This document shows positions 1 to 10,700 of a stretch of 64,000 nt of DNA, piece by piece. The notes beneath the pieces are model-generated. The model was not told the DNA's origin, made no database searches, and saw only the letters and a list, made by a program, of their open reading frames with translations. The stretch's first letter is position 1; the number at the start of each line of letters is the position of its first letter. The stretch spans positions 2,976,001 to 3,040,000 of the forward strand of contig NZ_AP028067.1 of the NCBI RefSeq assembly GCF_030297155.1, given 5' to 3'. A program made the translations under genes and the position numbers. This stretch comes from Vibrio sp. FE10 (GTDB taxonomy: Bacteria > Pseudomonadota > Gammaproteobacteria > Enterobacterales > Vibrionaceae).

Positions 1-1
1 C

Positions 2-463
2 ATCACTATCCTGCTTATTACTCATGAAATGGATGTAGTGAAAAGCATTTGTCACGAAGTGGCGATCATTGGCGGTGGTGAATTAGTAGAGAAAGGCACT
101 GTCGGTGACATCTTTGCACACCCTAAGACAGAACTGGCGCATCAATTTATTCGCTCAACCTTGGATCTGACGATTCCTGAAGATTACCAAGCACGCTTGC
201 AAGAAACTCGCGTAAACAGCAGCTACCCGTTGGTACGTCTTGAGTTTACTGGCGCAACCGTTGATGCACCGCTAATGACACAAATTGCACGTAAATTTAA
301 TATCGATGTCAGCATCTTAAGTTCAGACCTAGATTACGCAGGCGGCGTTAAGTTCGGCATGATGGTCGCAGAACTGTTCGGTAATGAAGCCGATGATAAT
401 GCTGCTATTCAATTCCTACGCGACAACAATGTAAAAGTAGAGGTACTTGGTTATGTCCTTTAG
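2..463 (+). CDS. metN: Methionine ABC transporter ATP-binding protein MetN (C-terminal part)
   Basis: The reading frame is open from the window edge, so the N-terminal part with Walker A and signature motif lies outside. The first visible residues, [13 protein letters not shown], are the end of the ATPase core with the switch histidine. Next comes the usual tail segment, and then a C-terminal ACT-like NIL domain (roughly the last 75 residues, from [10 protein letters not shown]), which binds methionine and inhibits transport in MetN proteins. MetN powers uptake of D- and L-methionine through MetI with the lipoprotein MetQ. Its stop overlaps the start of metI by 11 bases, and metQ follows, so this is the standard metNIQ operon. 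The promoter, and any MetJ sites, would be upstream of the window. Confidence 0.95.
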   Translation: MTILLITHEMDVVKSICHEVAIIGGGELVEKGTVGDIFAHPKTELAHQFIRSTLDLTIPEDYQARLQETRVNSSYPLVRLEFTGATVDAPLMTQIARKFNIDVSILSSDLDYAGGVKFGMMVAELFGNEADDNAAIQFLRDNNVKVEVLGYVL

Positions 464-1136
464 TTTCAACGAGATTGCTGACTGGATCAGCCTTAACGGT
501 AACCTTCTATTAGGCGCAACAGGCGAAACACTTTACATGGTTGCAGTAGCGGGCATTGTTGGCTTCGCTGTCGGTATCCCATTAGGCGTGATTCTACACA
601 CGACTAAAAAAGGTGGTCTGTTAGAGAACACCAAGCTAAACAAAATTCTCGGTGCGGTTGTGAACGTGGGTCGTTCAGTGCCTTTCTTAGTACTGATGGT
701 TGCGATTATCCCACTGACTAAGATGCTGATTGGTACCTTCATCGGTACAACAGCAGCGATTGTTCCATTGACGATTGGCGCTATCCCATTCGTGGCTCGA
801 CTTATCGAAAGTGCGCTACTTGAAGTACCAACAGGTCTAGTAGAAGCGGCTCAATCAATGGGCGCAACACCAACACAAATCATCAATAAGGTTCTGCTTC
901 CTGAAGCACTACCGACTATCATCAACTCAGTAACGATTACATTAGTAACGCTGGTGAGCTACTCAGCAATGGCAGGTACCGTAGGTGGTGGCGGCCTAGG
1001 TGATGTCGCGATTCGTTACGGATTCCACCGTTATGATGTGACTATCATGGCTGTGACGGTAGTGATGTTGATTGTGCTGGTACAAATTATTCAATCAATC
1101 GGTGATTCATTAGTTCGCCGTGTTGACCACAGATAA
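453..1136 (+). CDS. metI: Methionine ABC transporter permease MetI
   Basis: This is the inner-membrane permease of the methionine importer, with about five hydrophobic segments and a binding-protein-dependent transport domain. The EAA loop that docks on MetN is visible around [18 protein letters not shown] place the start at the ATG at 453 ([11 protein letters not shown]). A TTG two codons upstream is also in frame, but AGAGG at 439-443 is well spaced for the ATG. The start lies inside the end of metN, which suggests translational coupling. Length (227 aa) is close to the E. coli protein. metQ follows after a 66-base gap. Confidence 0.95.
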   Translation: MSFSFNEIADWISLNGNLLLGATGETLYMVAVAGIVGFAVGIPLGVILHTTKKGGLLENTKLNKILGAVVNVGRSVPFLVLMVAIIPLTKMLIGTFIGTTAAIVPLTIGAIPFVARLIESALLEVPTGLVEAAQSMGATPTQIINKVLLPEALPTIINSVTITLVTLVSYSAMAGTVGGGGLGDVAIRYGFHRYDVTIMAVTVVMLIVLVQIIQSIGDSLVRRVDHR

Positions 1137-1202
1137 CGACTTACAGACCACACTCAAAGTCGTCTGAACCAAATTAAATAGAGTTATTAAAAGGAGATTA
1201 TT

Positions 1203-2012
1203 ATGAAATTTAACCTTAAAGGTTTACTTACTATCGCAGCAGCAGCATCAGCGCTAGTACTAGCAGGTTGTGGTGACAAAGAAGTCGACACTTCTAAAGT
1301 AAAAGTTGGCGTAATGGCAGGTGCTGAAGCACAAGTTGCTGAAGTTGCAGCTAAAGTAGCAAAAGAGCAGTACGGCCTAGACGTTGAACTAGTGACTTTC
1401 ACGGATTACGTAACACCAAACGCAGCACTGGATGACGGCTCTATCGACATCAACGCATTCCAACACGCACCGTACCTAGATCAGCAAGTGGCTGACCGTG
1501 GTTACAAGCTAACTATTGCTGGTAACACGTTTGTTTACCCAATTGCGGGTTACTCTAAAGAAGTGAAATCTGTAGACGAAATCCAAGACGGTGCTCGTAT
1601 TGCGGTACCTAACGATCCAACTAACCTAGGTCGTTCTCTGCTTCTTCTTGAGCAACAAGGTCTACTTGAGCTTCGTGAAGGTGCTGGTCTTCTAGCTACC
1701 GTTCGTGACATCGTTAAGAACCCTAAGAACCTAACAATTGTTGAACTAGACGCGGCGCAACTTCCTCGCTCTCTAGATGACGTAGCACTGTCTATCATCA
1801 ACACGACTTACGCGAGCTCTATCAACCTGACTCCGCAAAAAGACGGTATCTTCGTTGAAGACAAAGATTCTCCATACGTAAACCTAATCGTTTCTCGTGA
1901 AGACAACCTAAACGCTGAAAACGTACAGAACTTCGTTAAAGCTTACCAAACTGAAGAAGTATACAACGCAGCTTCTGATATCTTCCAAGGTGGCGTAGTT
2001 AAAGGTTGGTAA
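1203..2012 (+). CDS. metQ: Methionine-binding lipoprotein MetQ
   Basis: This is the substrate-binding lipoprotein of the methionine importer (NlpA family), 269 aa. The signal peptide ends in a lipobox, LVLAGC, so Cys22 or so would be lipidated. The mature part has the NlpA-family pattern, including the segment around DYVTPNAALDDGSIDINAFQH. A strong Shine-Dalgarno (AAAGGAG, about 1190-1196) precedes the ATG. Codon use is highly regular, as expected for an abundant periplasmic protein. It is the last gene of metNIQ and is followed by a clear terminator. Confidence 0.96.
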   Translation: MKFNLKGLLTIAAAASALVLAGCGDKEVDTSKVKVGVMAGAEAQVAEVAAKVAKEQYGLDVELVTFTDYVTPNAALDDGSIDINAFQHAPYLDQQVADRGYKLTIAGNTFVYPIAGYSKEVKSVDEIQDGARIAVPNDPTNLGRSLLLLEQQGLLELREGAGLLATVRDIVKNPKNLTIVELDAAQLPRSLDDVALSIINTTYASSINLTPQKDGIFVEDKDSPYVNLIVSREDNLNAENVQNFVKAYQTEEVYNAASDIFQGGVVKGW

Positions 2013-2046
2013 TCACCTAAACTACAGCATCGTATAGATACCCGAA

Positions 2047-2075
2047 GGGGCTGACTCAACGTCAGCCCCTTTTTT
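2047..2075 (+). terminator. Rho-independent terminator of metNIQ
   Basis: A perfect 9-bp stem GGGGCTGAC/GTCAGCCCC with a 5-base loop is followed by six T residues, 34 bases after the metQ stop. It separates metNIQ from the convergent porin gene. Confidence 0.93.
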
Positions 2076-2104
2076 ATTGATTGCCATTGGCTAAAAGAGT
2101 CAGC

Positions 2105-3310
2105 TTACCACCAAGCTTCCACTTGCATGCCAACACTCATTTCGCTGTTTTTACCTTCACCGAAGGCATTGTCGTTTTCAGCATCGTTTAGGTAAGTCGC
2201 AAAAATACGAAATTCAGGACGCGACCAAAAACCCACTTGCGGTACCCAAGCCTGAGCCACAGTAAACTTGCCACCCGCCCCATCTTGGTTATTAATGGTT
2301 TCAACAAAACCACCAATTTCAAGGATGGTACGCATGCGCTTGTCCCACTTGTAAAGCGGACGAATGACTGCACTGAAAGAGTCATCATCGCTATTATTCG
2401 CACCCACACCCGTCGACATGGCATAACGAACAGTATGGCCAAACTCGATGTTCTCACCAATCGCAAGCACACCCCAGTTAATCAATCGAAAGCCCTCGGC
2501 GTCATTATTGTTTGCATCACGTACGATGCCCTTACCGGTACCAAAGGTTGTCATCTGCTCGGCATAGCCAGAGTTAGCGACTTGAAGAATGGTTTTGTTG
2601 AAGCCACCAGTAAGATTTTGATTCAAGCTTGCCGTTAGCATTATGCTGTCATCCGCATCCACCGTTTGACCTTGTTTTTCATTGGCGAAGTTCATATCAA
2701 TACCGACCTCAAGATCCGCATTGTTCCACAGTGGAATTCCTGCATAGCGCACGTCAGCAATCATGGCTGTCGTCTCTTTGCCATCAAAAACATCGCCCGT
2801 CACGGTGTCTTGAATCAAAGCGACCGATAATTTACCTGGGCCCATATTGATGTGCTCTACGCCAGCACCAATACCACTGACATCCCAGTAGTAATTATCA
2901 ACGATGTGTACATCATGACGCTGGTAGTAGCGCTCACCCGCCCAAATTCCAATGTCCTTATCTTCAAAAAGCCCGACCGCTTGAACATTCAATTGCACCA
3001 CATCAACGCTTTTATCCGCGGCGTTCTCATCTTGGCCTTGCCAGTACGACAACATGGAATCAACTAAAAATGAAACGTCGTCCTCGGCATACACCTCTTT
3101 TCTAAAACCAAACTCACCATACAGGTCATTTTCGTTGCCGAGTCGGCCAACTTTACTCACCTCCCATTTGCTATTTGATCCACCTTCATTACTCAGGCCA
3201 ACGCCGCCGCGCATGTAGCCATTGAACTCCAATGGCGTGGTTTCATCAGCGTATAAATTAGGTGTAAGTAAAGCAGTAGAGAGTGCAGCAGCAATAGGTA
3301 ACAGTTTCAT
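2105..3310 (-). CDS. Maltoporin (LamB)-family outer membrane porin
   Basis: This is a 401-aa outer membrane sugar porin. A signal peptide (cut probably after NLYA) precedes the LamB-type N-terminus EFNGYMRGGVGLSNEGG. The family block YQRHDVHIVDNYYWDVSGIG matches the conserved LamB segment, and the protein ends in the aromatic residue typical of outer membrane beta barrels (AWW). It is a little shorter than E. coli LamB, and the usual N-terminal disulfide loop cysteines are not seen, so the substrate may differ from maltodextrins. No sugar transporter or enzyme gene is adjacent, so the substrate cannot be told from context. Two palindromes upstream (3352-3381) suggest control by a sugar-responsive repressor. 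Not assigned as lamB because Vibrio genomes usually carry several paralogues. Confidence 0.88.
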   Translation of the reverse strand: MKLLPIAAALSTALLTPNLYADETTPLEFNGYMRGGVGLSNEGGSNSKWEVSKVGRLGNENDLYGEFGFRKEVYAEDDVSFLVDSMLSYWQGQDENAADKSVDVVQLNVQAVGLFEDKDIGIWAGERYYQRHDVHIVDNYYWDVSGIGAGVEHINMGPGKLSVALIQDTVTGDVFDGKETTAMIADVRYAGIPLWNNADLEVGIDMNFANEKQGQTVDADDSIMLTASLNQNLTGGFNKTILQVANSGYAEQMTTFGTGKGIVRDANNNDAEGFRLINWGVLAIGENIEFGHTVRYAMSTGVGANNSDDDSFSAVIRPLYKWDKRMRTILEIGGFVETINNQDGAGGKFTVAQAWVPQVGFWSRPEFRIFATYLNDAENDNAFGEGKNSEMSVGMQVEAWW

Positions 3311-3351
3311 CGTCCATTCCTTTAAGATCTAGAATTACGTTATTTTTATAA

Positions 3352-3381
3352 ATGGGAACATTCCCATGGGACCGGTCCCAT
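3352..3381 (-). promoter_or_regulatory. Double palindromic operator before the porin gene
   Basis: Two perfect 16-bp palindromes share two bases: ATGGGAACATTCCCAT at 3352-3367 and ATGGGACCGGTCCCAT at 3366-3381. They lie 42-71 bases upstream of the porin start. The second has the central CG common in LacI-family operators. The regulator is not in the window, so the assignment to that family is inference. Confidence 0.6.
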
Positions 3382-3705
3382 TTATATTGAGAGGAATATA
3401 AATTGGAAGAGAACTGATTGATTACTGTGATCCAGTTAACTATTGAAATGATCAAAAGTTGATGGGTGTGGAATTATCTTGGTGAATACTTGAGGGCTAC
3501 AGAGCGAGAGATAAAACACAGAATGGACGTGTTTAAGTACTAAATTCGTTCGACCAGATTGGTTTTCCCAATACTGATAAACGATCAAAATTAAGGGATA
3601 AAAAGAGAAATAAACGGGAAGCTAGCAGGGAGAAAATCAGAGGAACAAGTATCGAAATATTGGCTCATACTTCGATACCTTGAATCTAGAATAGAGCGAA
3701 ATGGA
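3382..3705. other. Intergenic region between porin and Zn-ribbon gene
   Basis: I see no convincing gene here. The region holds the upstream side of the porin promoter, including a lone TGTGA half-site near 3427, and the 3' flank of the Zn-ribbon gene. No strong terminator was found. Confidence 0.5.
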
Positions 3706-4482
3706 TTACTTAATATGATCCCAAGAGATGTTTGATACCAGACGGCAGTCGTCACACTTGAAATAGAAAATGTCGTGGATCGGCGCATCTAGCAGCCATT
3801 CACCACCACATTGCGGACATTTGCGCTCTTTTTCAGCTTTTAAGCTAATGCCACCCACACGGTATAAGTAGTAATACGTTGGGATCTTAGTGAGATACTC
3901 AATACGCCCTCTTAAACCCCAACCACGTTTGAACAATACGCTTTTGGTATCACTGATCTCAGTTAAAGTGGCGTGTTCAGCACGACAACCACCACCCATT
4001 TGGACTTCATCGCAGGCCTGCCATTCGGTCTGCCATTTCAACACGGCTTTATGGTCGCCATTAAAAGTCGGTGGATTGCGGTACAAAGGGATCGGCAATA
4101 AGCTGTCACCACTGCGCAGCGGTGAACAGGTATGAACAAACGTCGTGTACAACACCTGCCAGCTCGGCTCTTCGTCTTCAGCCACTTCTTCAGAGTTAAG
4201 ATCTCGACCCAGCAAACGCATTTTAGGCGTAAGTAGACTCGCATTAGACAAGCGATCAAAACACACTTTCACGAAATCTGAGTGATTACGTGGGTGTAAG
4301 CTGTCTTGCTCAGGGCACACAACGCGAACATAAAACTCACCGTCACCCATCACGATTGGAAACTCACGCCCCAACACTTGCCCGTTATAACGAAGTGCAT
4401 CCATCAAGCCATTAACTGCCTTGTCGACAGCGCTTACCGTTGTGTTATCAAAACACTCAAATTGAAGTTCTAGTACGTACAT
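3706..4482 (-). CDS. Zn-ribbon-containing protein (DUF2310 family)
   Basis: This is a 258-aa soluble protein of unknown function. The C-terminus has a zinc ribbon with two CxxC knuckles, CPQCGGEW and CDDC, about 20 residues apart. The rest matches what I remember of DUF2310, described as possibly nucleic-acid binding. No signal peptide or membrane segment is seen. It is transcribed alone, between the porin and the adhesin locus. From memory, Vibrio species without the adhesin have this gene near syd, which would make it the left border of the insertion. The family call rests on pattern memory and the molecular role is unknown. Confidence 0.75.
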   Translation of the reverse strand: MYVLELQFECFDNTTVSAVDKAVNGLMDALRYNGQVLGREFPIVMGDGEFYVRVVCPEQDSLHPRNHSDFVKVCFDRLSNASLLTPKMRLLGRDLNSEEVAEDEEPSWQVLYTTFVHTCSPLRSGDSLLPIPLYRNPPTFNGDHKAVLKWQTEWQACDEVQMGGGCRAEHATLTEISDTKSVLFKRGWGLRGRIEYLTKIPTYYYLYRVGGISLKAEKERKCPQCGGEWLLDAPIHDIFYFKCDDCRLVSNISWDHIK

Positions 4483-4669
4483 AATTTACTATATGTGGTT
4501 CTATTAATAGCGTCATTATAACGACTATTTATACGGTTGTACTTAGCTTAATAATACGGATGACTCTGAATCAAATAAACATTCGCTTATGGCTTAACCT
4601 TACAGCTTGAAAAACTAGAGCTGGCAGTTATAAATGGGCGTCACAGTAATGAACATATTATCGTCAAGC

Positions 4670-4701
4670 AAGTAGAAAACCAAGAGGTTGGCTTTCTACT
4701 T
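4670..4701 (-). terminator. Terminator-like hairpin after the adhesin gene
   Basis: A 13-bp stem with one mismatch (AAGTAGAAA at 4670 pairs with TTTCTACTT at 4693, with CCAA/TTGG inside) and a GAGG loop lies about 25 bases after the adhesin stop. The U-tract is poor, so termination may be partial. Confidence 0.5.
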
Positions 4702-4726
4702 CATTCAACACAAACTAAACCACTTT

Positions 4727-7700
4727 TTACGTAAAAGTTTGTTGTTGGAACAGCTGTTCTACAATTTCATTGGATGTTGACATAGCGCTCATATCAAATC
4801 CTGATAAATCTAAGTTGGTCATCCCAACTGTAACAGATTGGCCAGATTCCGATTCGATCGCTAACTCAATATTACTATCCGCAGATAATGAGGCTGTAAC
4901 ATGCTCTAGTAGCACTTCCATATCAGCAACATCATCTCCAGTCAGGTCAAGAAGGTCTGTGAGGTCAATATTGTCATGACCAAAAGTGAAATCAGTAATT
5001 GTATCGCGTGACAAACCATCCACTGAGCCTTGCTCAAAGACAAAAGTGTCTTTGCCCTCTCCCCCCGTCAATATGTCATTACCTAAGCCACCAATGAGCA
5101 CATCATCACCTTCACCGCCAAGTAAAAAATCATCTCCTTGGTTGCCATGTAAGGTATCACTGCCTTGCTGGCCGAGTAGAATATCAATACTTTCAGAACC
5201 AAGAATCGTATTACCTAACTCATCGCCAGAGAGTGTCACACTATCTTGAATGACAGGGGTTGATCCTTTTTCGGTTAGAACTAAGCTAAATACATTGTCA
5301 CTGTTTTGCCCTTTACCGTCCGTAACCTCAAAAGCAAAATTCATATTTATTTGTTGACCATTCGACAAATTAAAGTTCTCGTCTTGGGTAAAGTTATAAC
5401 TGCCGTTTGAGTATACTTCCAAGACACCAAACTCTGTTGTCACACTCAGAACACCATTTTCACTAGCAACAGAAGAGGTCACATCGGGTGGCGTATCAAA
5501 GCCCATAAACTCGGTATTCATCAATCTAAAGTCATTAGCTTGAGTAGACACCTGTAGCGTATCACCATCGGGGTCGAAGCTACCCGACAATAACTCACCA
5601 GCAATAGGCTCCGGCGTATAATGTTTAAGCAGTTGTCCTAAACTTTCTCCAGAGTCTACATATACGACAGTATCAGTAATGCCATTCATTGCATCCGCAA
5701 CATTTTCGTCACCACGCGTCGCAATACCAATACCATAAACAGAAGCTTGGTTATCTTGAACATATTGCTCCCAGCGGTCACTTAGGTCATCAGCAACCAC
5801 AGCCCCGTCTCTAGGGTTCGGAGCTCCATCTGACATGAAGAAGATCGAATCATGACTCTCGATTGGCTGCTCTTTAAGTAAAAGATCCCAATCCAGTTCA
5901 CCTTGAGCGTTTAGGCCATCCTGCCACGGGAAGCTATTAGAACTATCACTTGGTTCCATTACGGCTTCCAAGGCATCATTGTAATCGGTGTTCATTCCTC
6001 TATTGTCGATCCAGCACCACTCATTCACATACTTATTGACATCCGTCAGATAAGTAATGTCTGTCGGTTCACGTCCATCCAGTTCCGGCGGACGTGTCAT
6101 CTCAAGGACGTCACCAAGTTCAAACCAACTTTGCTCTTCAGTTTCACCTGCAAACTTAACCAAGCGAATGTAGCTATTTGAAGCTCCACCTTGTTGTATT
6201 AGATCTTCAACCATTTCATGTAGAGCTTCTGCTGCCTTATACGCTCTTGACTCTGTACGTGAAGCAAGAACTTCATCCGGTAAGTCATTATCTCTATACG
6301 TATTCGTCCCATCAAAAGTCCGTGTCATACTGCTAGAAACATCAAACACAACTGTAATCTTATTGATAGGTTTCTCTTCTACTTCAGCAAAACCAACTAC
6401 TGCGGTGTTCTCCGGCGCCCTATTTTCAACGACATTCAGAGTAACTGTAGTTTGATCTAAGTCGCTGCCATCACTAGCTTCTACGATCAATTCATGAGCT
6501 GAAGAAAGATCAAAATCTAAAGCGTCTGAATCTTTTAACCAAATATCTCCCGTATTACTGTCTATGCGGAATTTGTCACTATCATCCCCTTTAAGGGTAT
6601 AAGTGATCGTATCGTTGTCAGGGTCAAATGCTGCAACTTTGCCAACCAAAATTCCGCTTTCATGTTCAGCAACGTCAAAACTAATGGTGTCGGTGGTTGC
6701 TAAGCCGTGTCCATCAGAACCTCGAATCTGATCTTCATCATTTGGAGAAATAAATTCTGGGGCTCCGTCTTTGATATTTATTGTAATATCGTTAGTTGCA
6801 ATGTCACCATCAGCATCAATGACTTTGAATGCAAAGCTTTCACTTTGATCACCATCGACATTATTCGCTTTATAGTCATACCAACCATTTTCAAAATTAA
6901 TCGTTAACTGGCCAAAGTTCGTTTCTACTTCAAGCAGAGAATGTTCAGAAACTTGTGAAGATATCCCATTAACACCCGTTTTCGATACTGTGCCTGTTTG
7001 TTTATCAAACTGGTAATTTTCACCTTTGATTTCAATAGAATTAACCCATTGAATTTCACCGCCAACTTGTGAAAAAACATCACTTTGAACTTCACCAGGA
7101 ACGGTAGTCACTAAAACATTCTCTACATTTGACTCGTCAACAACTAATGCAGAACCAGAACTAGTCGCCACTGGTTTGAGATAATTCAAAGAAGCACTAT
7201 CGCCAATACCAAGCGCCCAAATATTATTAAAGGTATGCCCATTAGCTGACACTCCATTTTCCATCGCTAATTCGAGAATCAACTTTTCTTCGGCATCTGT
7301 CGGCGCCACTCGACCAGCTAACAAGTCATCATAATGTGATTGGCTGCTAAAATGCGTCGGGTCTAAGTCATCCATTAAGCTTGTTCGAGCTTGAGAGGAA
7401 TAGAAATCTTGACGAGTCCAGCCACTGAAATCTGAAGGCTGTCCATCAGAGATAAAGTACAACTGGGTATTAGAACCCGCGACTTGGCTAGAAAAACTAT
7501 CAGCTGAAACAATGTCTTCAACCTGCTCAATCGCTTCATAATAGGGTGTCCAACCAGATGGAGATACAGTAGCAAAGAAATCTGTAATGTCTTGCTCTGA
7601 CTCGATCCAACTAGAGATTTTACCGCTTGGAGAACCAGAGTGAGTAGCAATTTGGAACTTCACATCTCCCAGTTCATGGTATTTCTCAAACATACTTTTT

Positions 7701-10700
7701 ATTGAAGTTTGTGCAAGATCCCATCTTGTCGTTTGCACGCCATTTGAATCCAGAACGGTATCCTTCATAGAGTCAGATGCATCTAGTGCAATCACGACCG
7801 AGTTAGACTGAGGTTGAACATCTTTTATCGTATGTTGATGAACCCCAGCTTCAGGAACAACATCAACCACTTCAATATTTAGCTGAGCTTGCTCCACTTG
7901 ATGACCGACATCTAGCGAGATATTTAAATCAAGCATCAATGAATCATTACCCTGTTCTAGATGGTCAAGTGCCGCATGTTGCGATACTTGATACTCACCA
8001 GTAACCTGATCAATCTTTGCCGAAAGCACATCAACTCGATGACCATTAACCTCAGTAAACGCACTAAATTCTGTTTGGTCTTGAGAAAGTTCAAACTGGA
8101 CTACCAGACCGTTACTCGTTAAACCAGAAAGATCTTGTGTACTATCGAATCGATACTCCGCGTCTTCCGCTGAACCAAGATCTGCATCAAGTTCACCTTC
8201 GACAAATACGGTCTGATTCGCACCTAAGTCAGATTCTTCAAGAGTAACTGATTCATTATCAAGTGAAATAGATTCTCCGATTATGGTAACGGTGACGCTG
8301 GCCGTATCCTGCAACCCATCCTCATCTTGAATAGTGTACTCAAACTCTACAGTTTTAACTTCACCTGCACTTAATGATTGCTCTGTTAACGGTAAGCTAT
8401 CTAGGTACTTTTCTGCATCAAAAACAAATTGACCGTTTTGAAGCGTTATATAGTCCGCCTGTGGATAATCAACAATAGTTAACTCATCGTTTTCTGGATC
8501 ACTATCATTGGTGAGCACATCTAAAGTTAATAGGCCGGTTCCGTGTGTGTGATAATTACTATCGAAAGACGTCAAATCAGCAGACACTTCAGTAACGAAA
8601 TATTCGGAACCTTTAGGGTCAATAACCCCATCTTTGTAGCCAATTGCAGACAACTCAATCGTATCAAAGTACCGTCCGGAGGCATCAATAGAAACTAATT
8701 GGCTACCACCACGATTTCCTTCAAATATGCCTGTTGCAATTAATTCACCCTCAAAATAGGCTTTCCATACGCCTTGCTCAATACCTGGTTCCCAGCTTCC
8801 ATTGTTTGTATCTGTCCATAAGTTTTTAACTTCAACTTGAGCATGATTAGCAAGTTGATTATTAGCAAAAGTGAAACTCATCGCTTCACTCTTCTGAGTT
8901 GCATCATCGTAACCAATTTGGCCAGATTGAACACGATCAGAAGGGTTATCAAGATCAGAATGTACACCGTACTTATTGTCACCATCCCCGGTGTAATCTG
9001 CCAAAGTTGCATCTGCAACTTTTTCTCCAGTTACACTGTCAATTACATAGACATCGACTTTGATATCGTTGCTGGTTATCCAGTTCGATGAATCTAATGT
9101 TTTGGTTTCAGTCGTAATGCCTTTGTCATCTAGAGCGGTTGGACCTTCATTAACGTCACCGACTTTTATATGTACTTGAGCGGTATCTGTCTCTCCAGAC
9201 TCATCGGCAACGAGCACATCTACACTGTAGCTTTCATTGTCTTCGTAGTTGAGTGATACACCAGATTTCAACGAAATTTCACCAGATACAGCATCAATCT
9301 GAAAGAGGTCGGTATGATTGTTCAGAGAATAGGTCAATTGACTTGCGCTATCGATGTCAAATGCCCCGACCTGACCAACAGCTTGACCTGGGCTATTTTC
9401 AAGCACAGAGAATGAATAAACATCATCATCAACGAGTCCCAAACTGTTTAGGCCATGCGAGTCGTTGTTGCCACTGACAAATTCAGGCTTATCATCTGAG
9501 CCCGTGATGGTCACGGCAATCTCATGCGTGCTGCCATCCGCAGTTTCTACCGTGAAGGTGCGGACAATTGGAGTCGAGTCGGTATCCAGCGCTTGGACAT
9601 CCGCGTGGTCATTGTTGAGTGTGTACGTCCACTCACCGTCCGCATCGATACTGAACGTGCCGTAGTTGTCATCTTGAACATCGGTCTGCGCGGTAAACAC
9701 CGCTTCGTCTAAATCGGGATCGTCAACATTGAGGTTGCCACCCGTGGTTAGGGTTACGTCTTCTTGCACGGCGCCTTTATCATCACCCGGAACACTTGGG
9801 GTGATAACCGCCGCGTCGTCTGAGCCCGTGATGGTCACGGCAATCTCATGCGTGCTGCCGTCGGCAGTCGCAACCGTGAACGTGCGAACAATTGGAGTCG
9901 AGTCGGCGTCCAGCGCTTGGACATCCGCGTGGTCATTGTTGAGTGTGTACGTCCACTCACCGTCCGCATCGATACTGAACGTGCCGTAGTTGTCATCTTG
10001 AACATCGGTCTGCGCGGTAAACACCGCTTCGTCTAAATCGGGATCGTCAACATTGAGGTTGCCGCCGGTCGTTAATGTCACGTCTTCTTGCACTGCGCCT
10101 TTATCATCACCCGGAACACTTGGGGTGATAACCGCCGCGTCATCTGAGCCCGTGATGGTCACGGCAATCTCATGCGTGCTGCCATCCGCAGTTTCTACCG
10201 TGAACGTGCGAACAATTGGAGTCGAGTCGGCATCCAGCGCTTGGACATCCGCGTGGTCATTGTTAAGTGTGTACGTCCACTCACCGTCCGCATCTATACT
10301 GAAGGTGCCGTAGTTGTCATCTTGAACATCGGTCTGCGCGGTAAACACCGCTTCGTCTAAATCGGGATCGTCAACATTGAGGTTGCCGCCGGTCGTTAGC
10401 GTCACGTCTTCTTGCACTGCGCCTTTATCATCACCCGGAACACTTGGGGTGATAACCGCCGCGTCGTCTGAGCCCGTGATGGTCACGGCAATCTCATGCG
10501 TGCTGCCATCTGCAGTCGCGACCGTGAAGGTGCGAACAATTGGAGTCGAGTCGGCATCCAGCGCTTGGACATCCGCGTGGTCATTGTTGAGTGTGTACGT
10601 CCACTCACCGTCCGCATCGATACTGAAGGTGCCGTAGTTGTCATCTTGAACATCGGTCTGCGCGGTAAACACCGCTTCGTCTAAATCGGGATCGTCAACA

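Noticed and set aside
3420..3450. CRP site upstream of the porin
   Set aside because: Only one half-site, TGTGA, is good; the other half does not match TCACA.
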